Source: Sporosarcina luteola (GTDB lineage Bacteria > Bacillota > Bacilli > Bacillales_A > Planococcaceae). Taken from it: DNA of 38,097 nt. How positions within the stretch are numbered: the first letter of the stretch is position 1; each line of letters begins with the position of its first letter. The DNA is taken from contig JACHLS010000022.1 of NCBI GenBank assembly GCA_014204635.1, forward strand, positions 1 through 38,097, in the 5' to 3' direction. Both the position numbers and the translations under genes were made by a program. Of this stretch, positions 24,696 through 33,351 are shown piece by piece. Below the pieces are notes generated by a model that saw nothing but the letters and a program-made list of their open reading frames with translations, ran no database searches and was not told where the DNA came from.

Positions 24696-25724
24696 TTATT
24701 GAAATTTGTCTTTCCATTCATCACGAACTCGGTCATAGTTTTTATTCACCCAGTCGATATCAAGGTCAACGGCATGTTCCTTAACAGTATCTAACGTCAA
24801 AGGAGTTTTCGATTCCACTTCAGGATTGATTGGAATATGATACCAATCCGCCATGATTTGTTGCGCTTCCTTTGATAACAAGAAATCTATGAACTTCTTG
24901 CCTCCTTCTTCGTTCGGGCCACCCTCGATCAAAGTAGCTGGGTTGACTAAAACTGGCGTCTTATCCGGAACGATAAAGTCGACTGTTTCTCCTTTGTTCT
25001 TTTGTTCATACGCCATGAAGTCAAAGCCGATTCCAATATGGGCTTCACCCATTGCAACCGCTTTTGTTGGAGCTGAACCCGAGTCAGGAATCGAGTTTGA
25101 CTGATCTACAAGCTTTTCGAAGTATTCCCATGCTTCCTCCTCCCCCTGCTGCATCATTTGATCCATTACCATTAATGTTGCAGTTCCTGAAGCAGCCGGA
25201 TTTGGGAATTGGATTTTGCCTTTCCATTTCGGGTCAAGCAGATCTGCCCAAGTCTTTGGAGCCTCTTCTTCCGTTACCAAGTCTGTATTATAAGAAAAAC
25301 CAAGCACGAAGATCTCAACGCCCACATACTTACCATCTTCATGCTTCATTTTGATTCCGTTCTCCACTATATCCCAATCAGCTGCGAAATCAGGGATATA
25401 CGAGGCTAAAATTCCTCGTTCCACTGCCGCTTCAAATGGGAGAATCCCTCCGCCGCCATACCAGACATCCGCTTTAGGATTATCTTTTTCCGCCATCATT
25501 CGATTCACAAGAATATTAGTACCCGCATAATGCATATCCACCTTCTCGTCATTCAGTTCCTCATACTTTTGAGCAAGTTCCTTTGTGAAGTCAGGAGTTT
25601 CAGGAGAATACAGTGTAATCCGTCCTTCCTTTCCACCTCCCACACTGGAGGAATCTCCCGCACACCCAGCCAATACTCCCGCCGCCAATAATAAGCTAGC
25701 CGCCAATCCACCAAATCTCTTCAT
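24696..25724 (-). CDS. Extracellular solute-binding lipoprotein, AfuA/FbpA-like
   Basis: Receptor of the second importer, 342 residues from the ATG at 25724, after AGAGGGGG. A lipoprotein signal with lipobox LAGC at about residues 17-20 is followed by a serine/glycine-rich linker. The mature part matches the type II binding-protein pattern of iron, phosphonate and sugar-phosphate importers (ITLYSPETPDFTKELAQKYEE, VNRMMAEKDNPKADVWYGGG, PNPAASGTATLMVMDQMM). Longer in-frame starts upstream lie inside the leader hairpin. The ligand is unknown; the HAD phosphatase and glpD/glpP next to it argue for a phosphorylated compound rather than iron. Confidence 0.9.
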   Translation of the reverse strand: MKRFGGLAASLLLAAGVLAGCAGDSSSVGGGKEGRITLYSPETPDFTKELAQKYEELNDEKVDMHYAGTNILVNRMMAEKDNPKADVWYGGGGILPFEAAVERGILASYIPDFAADWDIVENGIKMKHEDGKYVGVEIFVLGFSYNTDLVTEEEAPKTWADLLDPKWKGKIQFPNPAASGTATLMVMDQMMQQGEEEAWEYFEKLVDQSNSIPDSGSAPTKAVAMGEAHIGIGFDFMAYEQKNKGETVDFIVPDKTPVLVNPATLIEGGPNEEGGKKFIDFLLSKEAQQIMADWYHIPINPEVESKTPLTLDTVKEHAVDLDIDWVNKNYDRVRDEWKDKFQ

Positions 25725-25756
25725 TACAATCCCCCTCTGTTTTTTAATATTAGGCC

Positions 25757-25829
25757 AAAAAAATAGAGACATACGCTAAATGAAGCCCAAGTAAGGGCTT
25801 ACATTTTAGGCGTTCATCTCATCGTCTCT
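25757..25829 (-). terminator. Leader terminator of the second ABC-importer operon
   Basis: On the minus strand AGAGAC (25829-25824) pairs with GTCTCT (25770-25765) at the base of a long hairpin, whose upper part pairs AAATG-TAAGCCC with GGGCTT-CATTT. ATTTTTTT follows at once, and the gene start is 33 bases on. A terminator placed between promoter and first gene implies conditional read-through. Its sequence differs from the glpD leader, so the controlling factor (GlpP, another protein or a small ligand) is open. Confidence 0.78.
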
Positions 25830-25850
25830 GCCTTTTATAGAATTATCCAT

Positions 25851-25878
25851 AGTATATATCAATTTAAAATATTTGCAA
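25851..25878 (-). promoter_or_regulatory. Candidate promoter of the second ABC-importer operon
   Basis: TTGCAA (25878-25873), 16-base spacer, TATACT (25856-25851) on the minus strand, placed so that transcription would begin just ahead of the leader hairpin. Confidence 0.5.
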
Positions 25879-25879
25879 T

Positions 25880-26453
25880 AGCATAATTAAAATTACAATT
25901 TAACACTACTATACTGACTGCTTTCTCTAAAGGGAATTTGTGTTATAAAAAAGTAAAATCCTTTAACTAATATTCCATTATTCCAATTAAGTTTCTTGTA
26001 TTTCCACGCTTGAAAGCCTCACGAACTACTATTTTTTTAGTTTTCTAACATTTCAATTCTTTAAATATTTTATTACTATTTATCTTTAGATTAAATATAT
26101 TATTTTACATTTATTTAAATGCTTTAATTATATACAAAAGATTTCCTTTTAGAGATTTGACGTTAAAAACTACTATTGAAGAGGTCCGTCGATGCGGGGA
26201 GGTGTAAAAAACAGGTTCCTGTATCTTTGATCATATTGCCGGCGTTTAGTGCACAGCCTGGAGGCTCGCTAGTCAAGAATTGAGATCCTTACGATCGAGA
26301 GGAAATGAAATACAAAGGGGATGCGATTTAAATCACCAGTTATAACCGATACAACCTCCTCGCCTTACACGCAGAAACCGTCTGGACATATATAAATGCC
26401 GTCACCTATGACATATGAAAGATTTTTCGATGAAATTATGATAAAGTCACCTT
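25880..26453. other. Intergenic region, no supported gene
   Basis: About 570 bases, the first part strongly AT-rich. From about 26180 to 26400 the base composition rises and looks like decayed coding sequence, but every frame is broken and I could not identify a product. Confidence 0.45.
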
Positions 26454-26933
26454 ATGAGAAAATATTTATTCGTTTTAGCGATACTTGCCTTGCTATTCAT
26501 TTCGTCTGGACAAACGTATGAACAACAGTCTTTGATTCCCACCTTGGAGAGATGGCTGCCGAATAAACCATTGGAAGGTGCCTTATCTACCCTGCAAATT
26601 CCGTATTGGGGCAGAATCGTTTCTGTTGAGGAGCGCGGATATTATTACTTTGTCGAGTTTCTACTTAGAAAAGCGGCTCACTTCTTCACGTTCGGCCTTC
26701 TCGCCATCAGTCTGTATTGGGTTCTTCCTGCCTCACGTTTCCGAACCCTCTTGGCTCTGTTCGGCATTGTCATCCTTGCCATCGGAGATGAATTTCATCA
26801 ATCCCTGACTGGAGGCAGAACCGCTTCTTCGTATGATGTCCTATTGGATACAGCAGGGGCCTTTACTTTTTTGATGTTACTCAAGCTCATCCAACTCACT
26901 AGATCCACTTCTCCAAAACGGAAAACCGCGTAA
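26454..26933 (+). CDS. VanZ-family membrane protein
   Basis: 159 residues with four hydrophobic segments. The VanZ signature is clear: RKAAHFFTFGLLAISLYW at about 72-89 and DEFHQSLTGGRTASSYDVLLDTAGA at about 111-135. VanZ-like proteins give low-level teicoplanin resistance in enterococci, but most members have no known role. The ribosome binding site is weak. The gene is isolated, and its stop codon lies within its own terminator stem. Confidence 0.88.
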   Translation: MRKYLFVLAILALLFISSGQTYEQQSLIPTLERWLPNKPLEGALSTLQIPYWGRIVSVEERGYYYFVEFLLRKAAHFFTFGLLAISLYWVLPASRFRTLLALFGIVILAIGDEFHQSLTGGRTASSYDVLLDTAGAFTFLMLLKLIQLTRSTSPKRKTA

Positions 26934-26959
26934 GCCCTAATCTGGGTTGACGCGGTTTT
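26922..26959 (+). terminator. Terminator of the VanZ-like gene
   Basis: AAAACCGCGT (26922-26931) pairs with ACGCGGTTTT (26950-26959), with an inner AGCCC/GGGTT pairing, then a T-containing tail (GTATTTTT). The stem begins before the stop codon TAA. Confidence 0.88.
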
Positions 26960-27116
26960 GTATTTTTAGACAAGAATGAAAGATTCAGCGTCCCTTCTCA
27001 TTGAGATGGTGAATCGTTTTAATCTTGATGCTTCAGACCAACCAGGCCAGGTTTTCCAACTGGCCTCGCCTCAATTGAATATTTGGCTTGTCGCATTGTC
27101 TTTACTGCGCAGCAAC

Positions 27117-27143
27117 CCCCTCCATTCGATAGAAGGGGTTTTA
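27117..27143 (+). terminator. Hairpin between convergent genes
   Basis: AACCCCCT pairs with AGAAGGGGTT, followed by TTAC on the plus strand. It lies between the VanZ-like gene and the convergent TRAP operon. Without a strong T run its direction is uncertain. Confidence 0.4.
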
Positions 27144-27188
27144 CTTGCGAGCCTTTTTGGGGTATGAATGATTCTTTCATTGCTATAG

Positions 27189-28463
27189 TTATAAGACACT
27201 TGGCAACCAGGTTGTGAAGAATGGAACATAGGTAATGAGCAGCAGCACAGCTATGGCTAACAGGATGAACGGCATCGTCCGTTTAAACGTTTTTTCAAAC
27301 GGAGTCTGAGCAATGTCATTTCCAAGCAATAAACAGACGCCAACCGGAGGTGTAATTAATCCAATACAGAGATTAACCGACATGACAATCCCGAACTGCA
27401 GAGGGGTCATTCCTAGGGCGGTGACAATTGGCAATAGAATCGGGACTAGTATAACAATCGCCGCATTCGCTTCCAGAATCATGCCCACAAATAGAAGCAG
27501 GAGATTGATTAGCAGAAATAAAACGATTGCATTGCCAGATATCGAAAGGAATGCTTCTGTAATGGTGGCTGGTAAATTAGAGGCGACGACAACCCACCCG
27601 GATACATTCGAAGTGGCCAATAATAGTAAGATGATAGCCGTAGAAACACAACTTTCCATAGTCGCCGTCATTAAGTTTTTCCACTTGATTTCCTTATAGA
27701 CAAACGCCCCAATGATAAAAGCATACACGACAGATACCGCTGCTGCTTCGGTAGGAGTGAAGATTCCCCCAAAGATGCCTCCAAGTATGATTACTGGCAT
27801 TAATAACGCCCAAAACGAGTTTTTGGATTCCCGTAAGATCCGTATTCCTTCCAGCTTCTCATCCGAAGGAATGTTATGTTTCTTGGCGTAATAATAGGTA
27901 TACAGAATAAACACGATCGCTACCATAATGCCAGGAAATACTGCGCCGATGAATAAATCTTTGACAGACATCTGCACGGAGTTCGCATAGACAATGAGAA
28001 AGATGCTTGGCGGGATTAGCGGGCCTAGTATAGATGAGGCTGAGGCAACCGCCGCTGCGAATGAAGGATCGTAGTGATTCTTTTTCATTGCAGGTATTGT
28101 GATGCCTCCAATGGAAGAAACCGTCGCCACTCCAGACCCTGAAATGGAAGCAAAGAGCGCAGAAGCGACAACGGTGACAATTCCTAAACTCCCCCGGATC
28201 CATCCGACCAATGCCATACAAAAACGAAGGATTCTTTCGTTAATGCCACCGGCCGTCATCAAATTGCCAGCCAGCAAGAAAAAGGGAACTGCGAGTAAAG
28301 GGAAGGAGTCGATCCCTGCAAAAGATCGTTGTGCCAGGATACTAATTGGCAAGCCGCCATACACAATTGCCGCTAAGGACGCAATTCCGATAGCAAATGC
28401 AATAGGAATGCCTAGAAATATCAATACGACTAATAACCCCAATAAGATGAATCCGATTTCCAT
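27189..28463 (-). CDS. dctM: TRAP transporter large permease (DctM)
   Basis: Main channel of a tripartite, sodium-driven carboxylate importer, 424 residues with about twelve membrane segments. Family stretches are visible: GIPIAFAIGIASL, GSGVATVSSIGGITIPAMKK, and ASSILGPLIPPSIFLIVYA, plus the C-terminal NLCIGLITPPVGVCLLLGNDIA. It follows the small permease after four bases. TRAP systems take up C4-dicarboxylates, sialic acid, uronates or hydroxy acids; the ligand here is unknown and the binding protein of the operon is damaged. Confidence 0.92.
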   Translation of the reverse strand: MEIGFILLGLLVVLIFLGIPIAFAIGIASLAAIVYGGLPISILAQRSFAGIDSFPLLAVPFFLLAGNLMTAGGINERILRFCMALVGWIRGSLGIVTVVASALFASISGSGVATVSSIGGITIPAMKKNHYDPSFAAAVASASSILGPLIPPSIFLIVYANSVQMSVKDLFIGAVFPGIMVAIVFILYTYYYAKKHNIPSDEKLEGIRILRESKNSFWALLMPVIILGGIFGGIFTPTEAAAVSVVYAFIIGAFVYKEIKWKNLMTATMESCVSTAIILLLLATSNVSGWVVVASNLPATITEAFLSISGNAIVLFLLINLLLLFVGMILEANAAIVILVPILLPIVTALGMTPLQFGIVMSVNLCIGLITPPVGVCLLLGNDIAQTPFEKTFKRTMPFILLAIAVLLLITYVPFFTTWLPSVL

Positions 28464-28467
28464 CTCT

Positions 28468-28968
28468 TTACTCTCCCTCCTTTCCTTCCATTAGATAGCT
28501 CCTTATATTTCGCAAGGTCAACTCCAGAAAGAAAATGATCATTAAGACAGCGCCGGTTGGTATCGCTAAGTAGGGCAGCGCCATACTTATTTTGAGGCTT
28601 GCTGACTTCGCATCCACTGTACCTTGAACAATGGATATTCCCTCTCTTAAGAGGATAACTAAAAAGATAATGATTAAGGCAGATGTAATCAATTCAAGCA
28701 CTAGCTTCAATTTCGGCTTTAATGATTTAATTAAAAAGTCAATCTTGATATGCCGATTCGTTCGGACAGCAACAGCTGACGTGAGGAGCACGAGCCAGAC
28801 GAATAAATAGCGGGTCAGCTCCTCCGACCAAATGGTTGGCGACTTAAATACGTACCGCAGAACGACTTGTCCAAACGTCACCAACGCCATGACGATCATA
28901 ATAACAATGACAGACGAGTTTAATAGTTTCTCTGTCCGATCCAGTATTGTGATAATTCCATTCTTCAC
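28468..28968 (-). CDS. dctQ: TRAP transporter small permease (DctQ)
   Basis: Four-helix partner of the large permease, 166 residues. Typical features are the tryptophan/glutamate stretch SPTIWSEELTRYLFVWLVLLTSAVAVRTNRHIKIDFL at about 44-80. It lies between the broken binding-protein gene and dctM on the same strand. Confidence 0.9.
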   Translation of the reverse strand: MKNGIITILDRTEKLLNSSVIVIMIVMALVTFGQVVLRYVFKSPTIWSEELTRYLFVWLVLLTSAVAVRTNRHIKIDFLIKSLKPKLKLVLELITSALIIIFLVILLREGISIVQGTVDAKSASLKISMALPYLAIPTGAVLMIIFFLELTLRNIRSYLMEGKEGE

Positions 28969-29023
28969 ATTCCATACCCCCAGGATTAAAGCAGGCGAGA
29001 GTTCAAAGGAGTCCCGCCCCTGA

Positions 29024-29611
29024 TTATTCCACTGCCTTAATTCTTTCTACGTAATCAACTAAATATGGAAATTTCTCTTCAATAAATCCGTCAAACACCT
29101 GTTCAAAGGCTTCATTATCTGGATAAATGACTTCACGGCCGTCGTCAATGTACTTCTGCAAATAATCCTCTTCAATATCCACTACATATTGACTGCGATA
29201 ATCCGCCGCATCTTGTGCTGCTTCTTCAATCAGTTTTTGAATATCTTCCGGAAATTCTCCGAACTTTTTACGGTCCATCATGAAAACACTCGGATTGTAA
29301 CTATGATTGGTTACAATCAAGTAGGGAGCCACTTCCGGAAAACCAAAATCGTATGAGTTGGTCATTGGATTTTCTTGGGCGTCTACGGTGCCTTGTTGAA
29401 GACCAGTGTAAATTTCTGTGATTCCCATTGGCGTCGGGCTTGCGCCAAGTTCTTTCCAAGTTTCCAAATACATCTCAATGGCCGGAACCCGGATTTTCAA
29501 CCCTTTCACTTCCTCAGGAGTCGTAAATGGTTTTTTACTCGTCACGATCCGTCCCCCGCGATACATCGCACCCATTACTTTAATATTGGATTCTTCCCCG
29601 ACTTTCTCCAT
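29024..29611 (-). pseudogene. TRAP transporter substrate-binding protein (DctP), N-terminal half missing
   Basis: The remaining 195 residues correspond to the C-terminal lobe of a DctP protein: GRIVTSKKPFTTPEEVKGLKIRVPAIEMYLETWKELGASPTPMGITEIYTGLQQGTVDAQENP is the family's ligand-binding stretch, including the conserved arginine in LKIRVP. Normal DctP proteins are about 330-340 residues with a signal peptide. Here the first ~140 residues and the signal are absent, a TGA lies three codons before the first ATG, and no ribosome binding site precedes it. The cupin stop codon is only 42 bases upstream. A deletion that fused the cupin end to mid-dctP explains all of this. The product cannot be exported. 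Confidence 0.88.
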
Positions 29612-29653
29612 TATTCTTGTTCAGTTGCCTTGATCTAGTTCATTGCCAAGCTA

Positions 29654-30076
29654 TTACCTTTTAGAGACCATACATAGATCGGTTTCTACGATCACTCGAT
29701 CCAATTCAATCCGATTTAGATCATTATCAACTTGAGAGTAAGCCCAAAGGATAATGAGTTCTTCCTCTTCACTTGCATTTACAAAGCGGTGCGGAACTTG
29801 TGGCGGAATATAGGATGTGTCATACGTTTCTAAAAACGTTCTCACGCCTTCCACATCGCAGTAAGCTTTCCCTTTTAGAATTGTCACCGATTCTTCAACA
29901 CTATGCGTATGGCAAGGAAGAGATTTACCTGGCTTAAAAGTAGCGAGCCCTACCAGAAGTGTTTTCGGTCCCATATGATCCATGATCATTTCATGAAACA
30001 CAACTCCGTCATCGAGTTCATATGGTTTTATGTCCTTATACTTGCTGATTACAGGAACGAGTTCAGTTATATTCAT
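29654..30076 (-). CDS. Cupin-domain protein
   Basis: Single-domain cupin of 140 residues, cytoplasmic. Motif 1 is visible as PCHTHSVEESVTILKGKAYCDVEG (metal ligands H-x-H and E) and motif 2 as PPQVPHRFVNAS (the third histidine). Such proteins may be isomerases, dioxygenases or sensors; the family alone does not decide. The ATG at 30076 follows GGGGG; the TTG five codons upstream overlaps that site. It sits right after the aldehyde dehydrogenase gene (16 bases), so it likely acts on the same pathway. Confidence 0.8.
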   Translation of the reverse strand: MNITELVPVISKYKDIKPYELDDGVVFHEMIMDHMGPKTLLVGLATFKPGKSLPCHTHSVEESVTILKGKAYCDVEGVRTFLETYDTSYIPPQVPHRFVNASEEEELIILWAYSQVDNDLNRIELDRVIVETDLCMVSKR

Positions 30077-30091
30077 GGTTGTTTCCCCCAA

Positions 30092-31558
30092 TTACTTTTT
30101 TTTCTGGTTATATTGTAGATAGACTACGCGTGTTTGCAGGAATTCCTCTAAGCCATGTTTCCCATCGGCACCGCCTATTCCTGATTTTTTCCACCCTGCA
30201 TGAAATCCTTGTATCGCTTCGAAGTTCTCCCGGTTTACATAGGTTTCTCCGAATTGCAGTTCGTTCGTCGCTCTCATCATGACGTCAATGTTTTGTGTAT
30301 AAATGGATGAAGTCAATCCGTATTCGCAGTCGTTGGCATATTCCAAAGCTTCGTCCAAGTCACGGAACGTGGCGATTGGCAGGACAGGCCCGAATATCTC
30401 TTCACGCATAATCATATCTTTGCTTGTTACATTGACGAGAACGGTCGGTTCGTAATGGTAACCCTCTTCTTTATCGGCCCGCTTGCCTCCCGTTAACACT
30501 TTTGCCCCCGAAGCAATGGCTTCCCCGACCATCCGTTCTACTGTTTCCAAAGCATTTTCAGAGACTAATGGCCCCATGTCCAGTTCATTGTCAACGAGAG
30601 GATCCCCATACTTCGTCGCAGCCATTGCTTTTGTGATCTTATCAATAAATTCATCTGCTATTTTTTCATGCACAAATACTCGTTCTGCGCAGTTGCATAC
30701 TTGCCCTGTATTAATAACTCGAGAGGCCACAATGGATTTGACAGCTAAGTCGATATCCGCGTCATCCATTACGATGGCCGGTGCTTTTCCACCCAGTTCA
30801 AGCGACACTTTCGTAATGTTCTCCGCGGCCGCTCTCATGACAGCTGCGCCTGCAGCATAACTGCCTGTTAAGCTGACCATCCCAACCTTCGGATTCGAAG
30901 CAAGCTCCTGACCTACAGTACTGCCAGGTCCGGTAACAAAATTTATAACACCGTTCGGCAATCCTACCTTTTCAATAATCTTGGCAAACTCTAAAGCATT
31001 ATTCGGAGAGAAATCGCTCGGCTTCAAGACAATTGTATTGCCTGTTACTAATGCCGGGGCAGCTTTTCTGGCTATCAAGAAAAACGGGAAATTCCATGGT
31101 AGAATTCCGGTTATGACTCCAATCGGGGCTTTTTGAACAAAAATGTTTTCATTTGGCCGGTCACTTTGTACAATTTCACCTTCATACCGTCTCGCCCATT
31201 CTGCCATGTAGTCGATGTAATCTGCCGTAAAATTGACCTCCACCTCCGCAAGTGGAAGCACTTTCCCCATTTCCTCGCTAATCGTGCGGGCAAGGTGCGG
31301 GACGTTTTTTCTAATTTCCGCCGAGATGGCATGCAAATAGCGAGCCCTTTCAATTGCCGGCAATTTCCCCCAGCTCTTCTGCGCCTTTTCTGCGGCATCG
31401 ATTGCTTTACTGGCATCTTCCCTCGTTCCTTTAGGAACATTAGAAATTGCTTTTCCTGTTGCCGGATTTAACACTTCGGTCTTTTCATCTGACATTGAGT
31501 CAACAAATTCCCCATTAATATAAAGTTGGTATGACTTTACAGTTGTCACGCTGCTCAT
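30092..31558 (-). CDS. aldA: Aldehyde dehydrogenase, AldA-like (lactaldehyde/glycolaldehyde)
   Basis: NAD-dependent aldehyde dehydrogenase, 488 residues. Visible: ILPWNFPFFLIARK (nucleotide-site Asn), catalytic Glu in LELGGKAP, catalytic Cys in NTGQVCNCAERV, EEIFGPVLP. The C-terminus (FGETYVNRENFEAIQGFHAG, then WKKSGIGGADGKHGLEEFLQTRVVYLQ) is nearly the same as in Escherichia coli AldA, which oxidises L-lactaldehyde to L-lactate and glycolaldehyde to glycolate. The ATG at 31558 follows GAAGGGGG. First gene of the TRAP operon, with a strong promoter and a palindrome upstream. Confidence 0.88.
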   Translation of the reverse strand: MSSVTTVKSYQLYINGEFVDSMSDEKTEVLNPATGKAISNVPKGTREDASKAIDAAEKAQKSWGKLPAIERARYLHAISAEIRKNVPHLARTISEEMGKVLPLAEVEVNFTADYIDYMAEWARRYEGEIVQSDRPNENIFVQKAPIGVITGILPWNFPFFLIARKAAPALVTGNTIVLKPSDFSPNNALEFAKIIEKVGLPNGVINFVTGPGSTVGQELASNPKVGMVSLTGSYAAGAAVMRAAAENITKVSLELGGKAPAIVMDDADIDLAVKSIVASRVINTGQVCNCAERVFVHEKIADEFIDKITKAMAATKYGDPLVDNELDMGPLVSENALETVERMVGEAIASGAKVLTGGKRADKEEGYHYEPTVLVNVTSKDMIMREEIFGPVLPIATFRDLDEALEYANDCEYGLTSSIYTQNIDVMMRATNELQFGETYVNRENFEAIQGFHAGWKKSGIGGADGKHGLEEFLQTRVVYLQYNQKKK

Positions 31559-31619
31559 TATAAAAGCCCCCTTCAATTCAAATGAATTCCATAGACAGTC
31601 ATCATAACGTCAGACCATC

Positions 31620-31636
31620 TAATGTTATGAACATTA
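31620..31636. promoter_or_regulatory. Perfect palindrome over the aldA -10 box, candidate operator
   Basis: TAATGTT-ATG-AACATTA is a perfect 7-3-7 inverted repeat overlapping the -10 hexamer. FadR-type GntR regulators bind such short palindromes; the gene at 31803-32516 is the likely binder. A second, wider inverted pair CATAAC/GTTATG overlaps it. Confidence 0.65.
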
Positions 31637-31662
31637 TACATTTTGAAAATTCTAAAAGTCAA
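31633..31662 (-). promoter_or_regulatory. Sigma-A promoter of the aldA/cupin/TRAP operon
   Basis: TTGACT (31662-31657), 18-base spacer, perfect TATAAT (31638-31633) on the minus strand, about 75 bases upstream of aldA. Confidence 0.8.
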
Positions 31663-31727
31663 CAACGAATTTAAAAAAATAAATATTTTCAGTTAACTAA
31701 TAAATTCTAATCAATTCATCCTTATAC

Positions 31728-31773
31728 AAAAAAAGCCAGCTGAATCCCCCAACTTCCGGGGATTTCAACTGGC
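31728..31773 (-). terminator. Terminator after the FadR-type regulator gene
   Basis: GCCAGCTGAATCCCC pairs with GGGGATTTCAACTGGC (one bulge) and is followed on the minus strand by seven T. It separates the regulator gene from the aldA operon. Confidence 0.9.
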
Positions 31774-31802
31774 CTTACTAACAGCACGCTATTCGTTTCT
31801 TA

Positions 31803-32516
31803 TTATTTATTATCCGTCTGCTGAAATTCAATTAACAATCGGCTGACCAACACCAAATGGTCAGTCATCGCTTTCCGGGCAGCTTCTTCGTCATTCGCTA
31901 TAATGGCATTTGCTATTCGCTCATGCTGCTCAATTACACTTTCTTTCACCGAATACCCTTTTAACACTTTATAGATCCATTCTCGGGTCACCTCTCGCAA
32001 AATATGCATGACCTGAACTAAGAATGAGTTTTTGGCAATTTCAGTAACAAGTGTATGAAAATCAAGATCACTTCGTAAAAAATCTTCATCATTCGTAGAC
32101 AAATTCATGTTCTCAATCGCCTTCTTCAGACGTTGTTTATCCTTCTCATCCGCTTTTCTGGCAGCCATCTCCACTAATGTGCCTTCCAGCTCAATTCGAG
32201 CTTCAATTAACTCCGTAATATTATCAAAGCTGATTTTCGACATCAGGTCCAGATGCTTCGTGAAAAAGTCACCTAGCGTGTCTACTACAAAAGTTCCCTC
32301 GGGCACCCGGACTTCGATCAATCCAAGAGTTGTAAGAGAACGAATCGCTTCTCGCAAACTACTTCTGCCGACCCCAAACATTTCCATCAACTGCCTCTCA
32401 GAAGGCAGCTTTTCTCCTCGAGGGAGCGTTCCATTAATGATTAATTCCATTAACTTTTGGACAATGTCTTGGGAAAGCGTTGTCTTTTTTATCTGTTCTA
32501 TGTTATTTTCTAACAT
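31803..32516 (-). CDS. GntR-family regulator, FadR subgroup (FCD domain)
   Basis: 237 residues. N-terminal winged helix (about 10-80: LPRGEKLPSERQLMEMFGVGRSSLREAIRSLTTLGLIEVRVPEGTFV) and C-terminal FCD effector domain with the metal/ligand residues D and H in DLDFHTLVTEIAKN and later EQHERI. Monocistronic with its own terminator. Lies between the aldA/TRAP operon and lutR, and is the best candidate to control the former through the palindrome over its promoter. An extended -10 (TGGTATAAT, ending at 32565) on the minus strand is its probable promoter. Confidence 0.9.
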   Translation of the reverse strand: MLENNIEQIKKTTLSQDIVQKLMELIINGTLPRGEKLPSERQLMEMFGVGRSSLREAIRSLTTLGLIEVRVPEGTFVVDTLGDFFTKHLDLMSKISFDNITELIEARIELEGTLVEMAARKADEKDKQRLKKAIENMNLSTNDEDFLRSDLDFHTLVTEIAKNSFLVQVMHILREVTREWIYKVLKGYSVKESVIEQHERIANAIIANDEEAARKAMTDHLVLVSRLLIEFQQTDNK

Positions 32517-32630
32517 GTAATCACTCCGTTTGGTTATCTTTATCGATCTGATTAGGAATATTTAATTATACCAGACAATGCAATTTATTTGGAAATCATT
32601 TAAAACATAATAGAATGGGAGCCTTAACAA
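32517..32630. promoter_or_regulatory. Divergent promoter region of the two GntR regulators
   Basis: 114 AT-rich bases between the two divergent FadR-type regulator genes. The minus strand has the extended -10 TGGTATAAT (32573-32565) serving the left gene. No clear promoter for lutR was picked out. Confidence 0.5.
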
Positions 32631-33341
32631 ATGGAATACCTCAAAATAAAATCGAAAAAAATCTACGAGCAAGTGGCGGACCAACTCGTTGAAATGATTC
32701 GCTCAGGAAGATTAAAACCCGGCGACCGACTCGACTCCGTGCAACAACTTGCTGTAAACTTCCAAGTTGGACGCTCCGCAGTCAGGGAAGCATTATCTGC
32801 CTTGCGCGCCATGGGATTAATCGAAATTAAACAAGGAGAAGGCACTTTTGTAAAAGAATTTGATTCCAACCATATCACATCCTCATTTTCTTCTGTGATT
32901 CTCATGAATCGAAAGGACGTAGAAAATCTGTTGGAAGTGAGGAAAATTATTGAAACCGGCATGGTAGGCTTGGCTTGTTTACATCGCAACGATGAGCATC
33001 TGGCAGCATTGCAATCTGCATTGGAATCCATGCATCTTGATGATGCAGCCGAAACGGCGGATATGACATTTCACGTGACGATCGCGCAGGCAAGCGGCAA
33101 CGACTTGCTCATTAGCTTAATGAGCCATGTTTCAGATTTGCTTCGGGAAACGATTAAGGAGACAAGAAAGATTTGGAACGCATCCAATCCGAAGATAAAG
33201 AGAAATTTGTACGAGGAACACTACGCCATCTACGAGGCTATTGTAAACCAAGATAGTGGAACCGGGCAGATTGCAATGGCAAAGCATTTGGAAAGCGTGG
33301 AAACGGTGTTAAAAACATATTATACAGAACAAAACGAGTAA
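32631..33341 (+). CDS. lutR: FadR-type regulator of lactate utilisation
   Basis: 236 residues, closely resembling Bacillus subtilis LutR (YvfI): GRLKPGDRLDSVQQLAVNFQVGRSAVREALSALRAMGLIEIKQGEGTFVKEF in the DNA-binding half, and LMNRKDVENLLEVRKIIE plus RETIKETRKIWNASN in the FCD half. LutR represses lutABC in the absence of L-lactate. It is followed by lutABC in the same direction 95 bases on. GGGAG lies nine bases ahead of the ATG. Confidence 0.9.
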   Translation: MEYLKIKSKKIYEQVADQLVEMIRSGRLKPGDRLDSVQQLAVNFQVGRSAVREALSALRAMGLIEIKQGEGTFVKEFDSNHITSSFSSVILMNRKDVENLLEVRKIIETGMVGLACLHRNDEHLAALQSALESMHLDDAAETADMTFHVTIAQASGNDLLISLMSHVSDLLRETIKETRKIWNASNPKIKRNLYEEHYAIYEAIVNQDSGTGQIAMAKHLESVETVLKTYYTEQNE

Positions 33342-33351
33342 TTATTATAGT

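Noticed and set aside
26180..26400. Possible decayed gene upstream of the VanZ-like gene
   Set aside because: Composition looks coding but all frames are broken and no product could be recognised.
26976..27167. 63-codon plus-strand ORF after the VanZ-like gene
   Set aside because: Spans two hairpins, no ribosome binding site and no recognisable domain.
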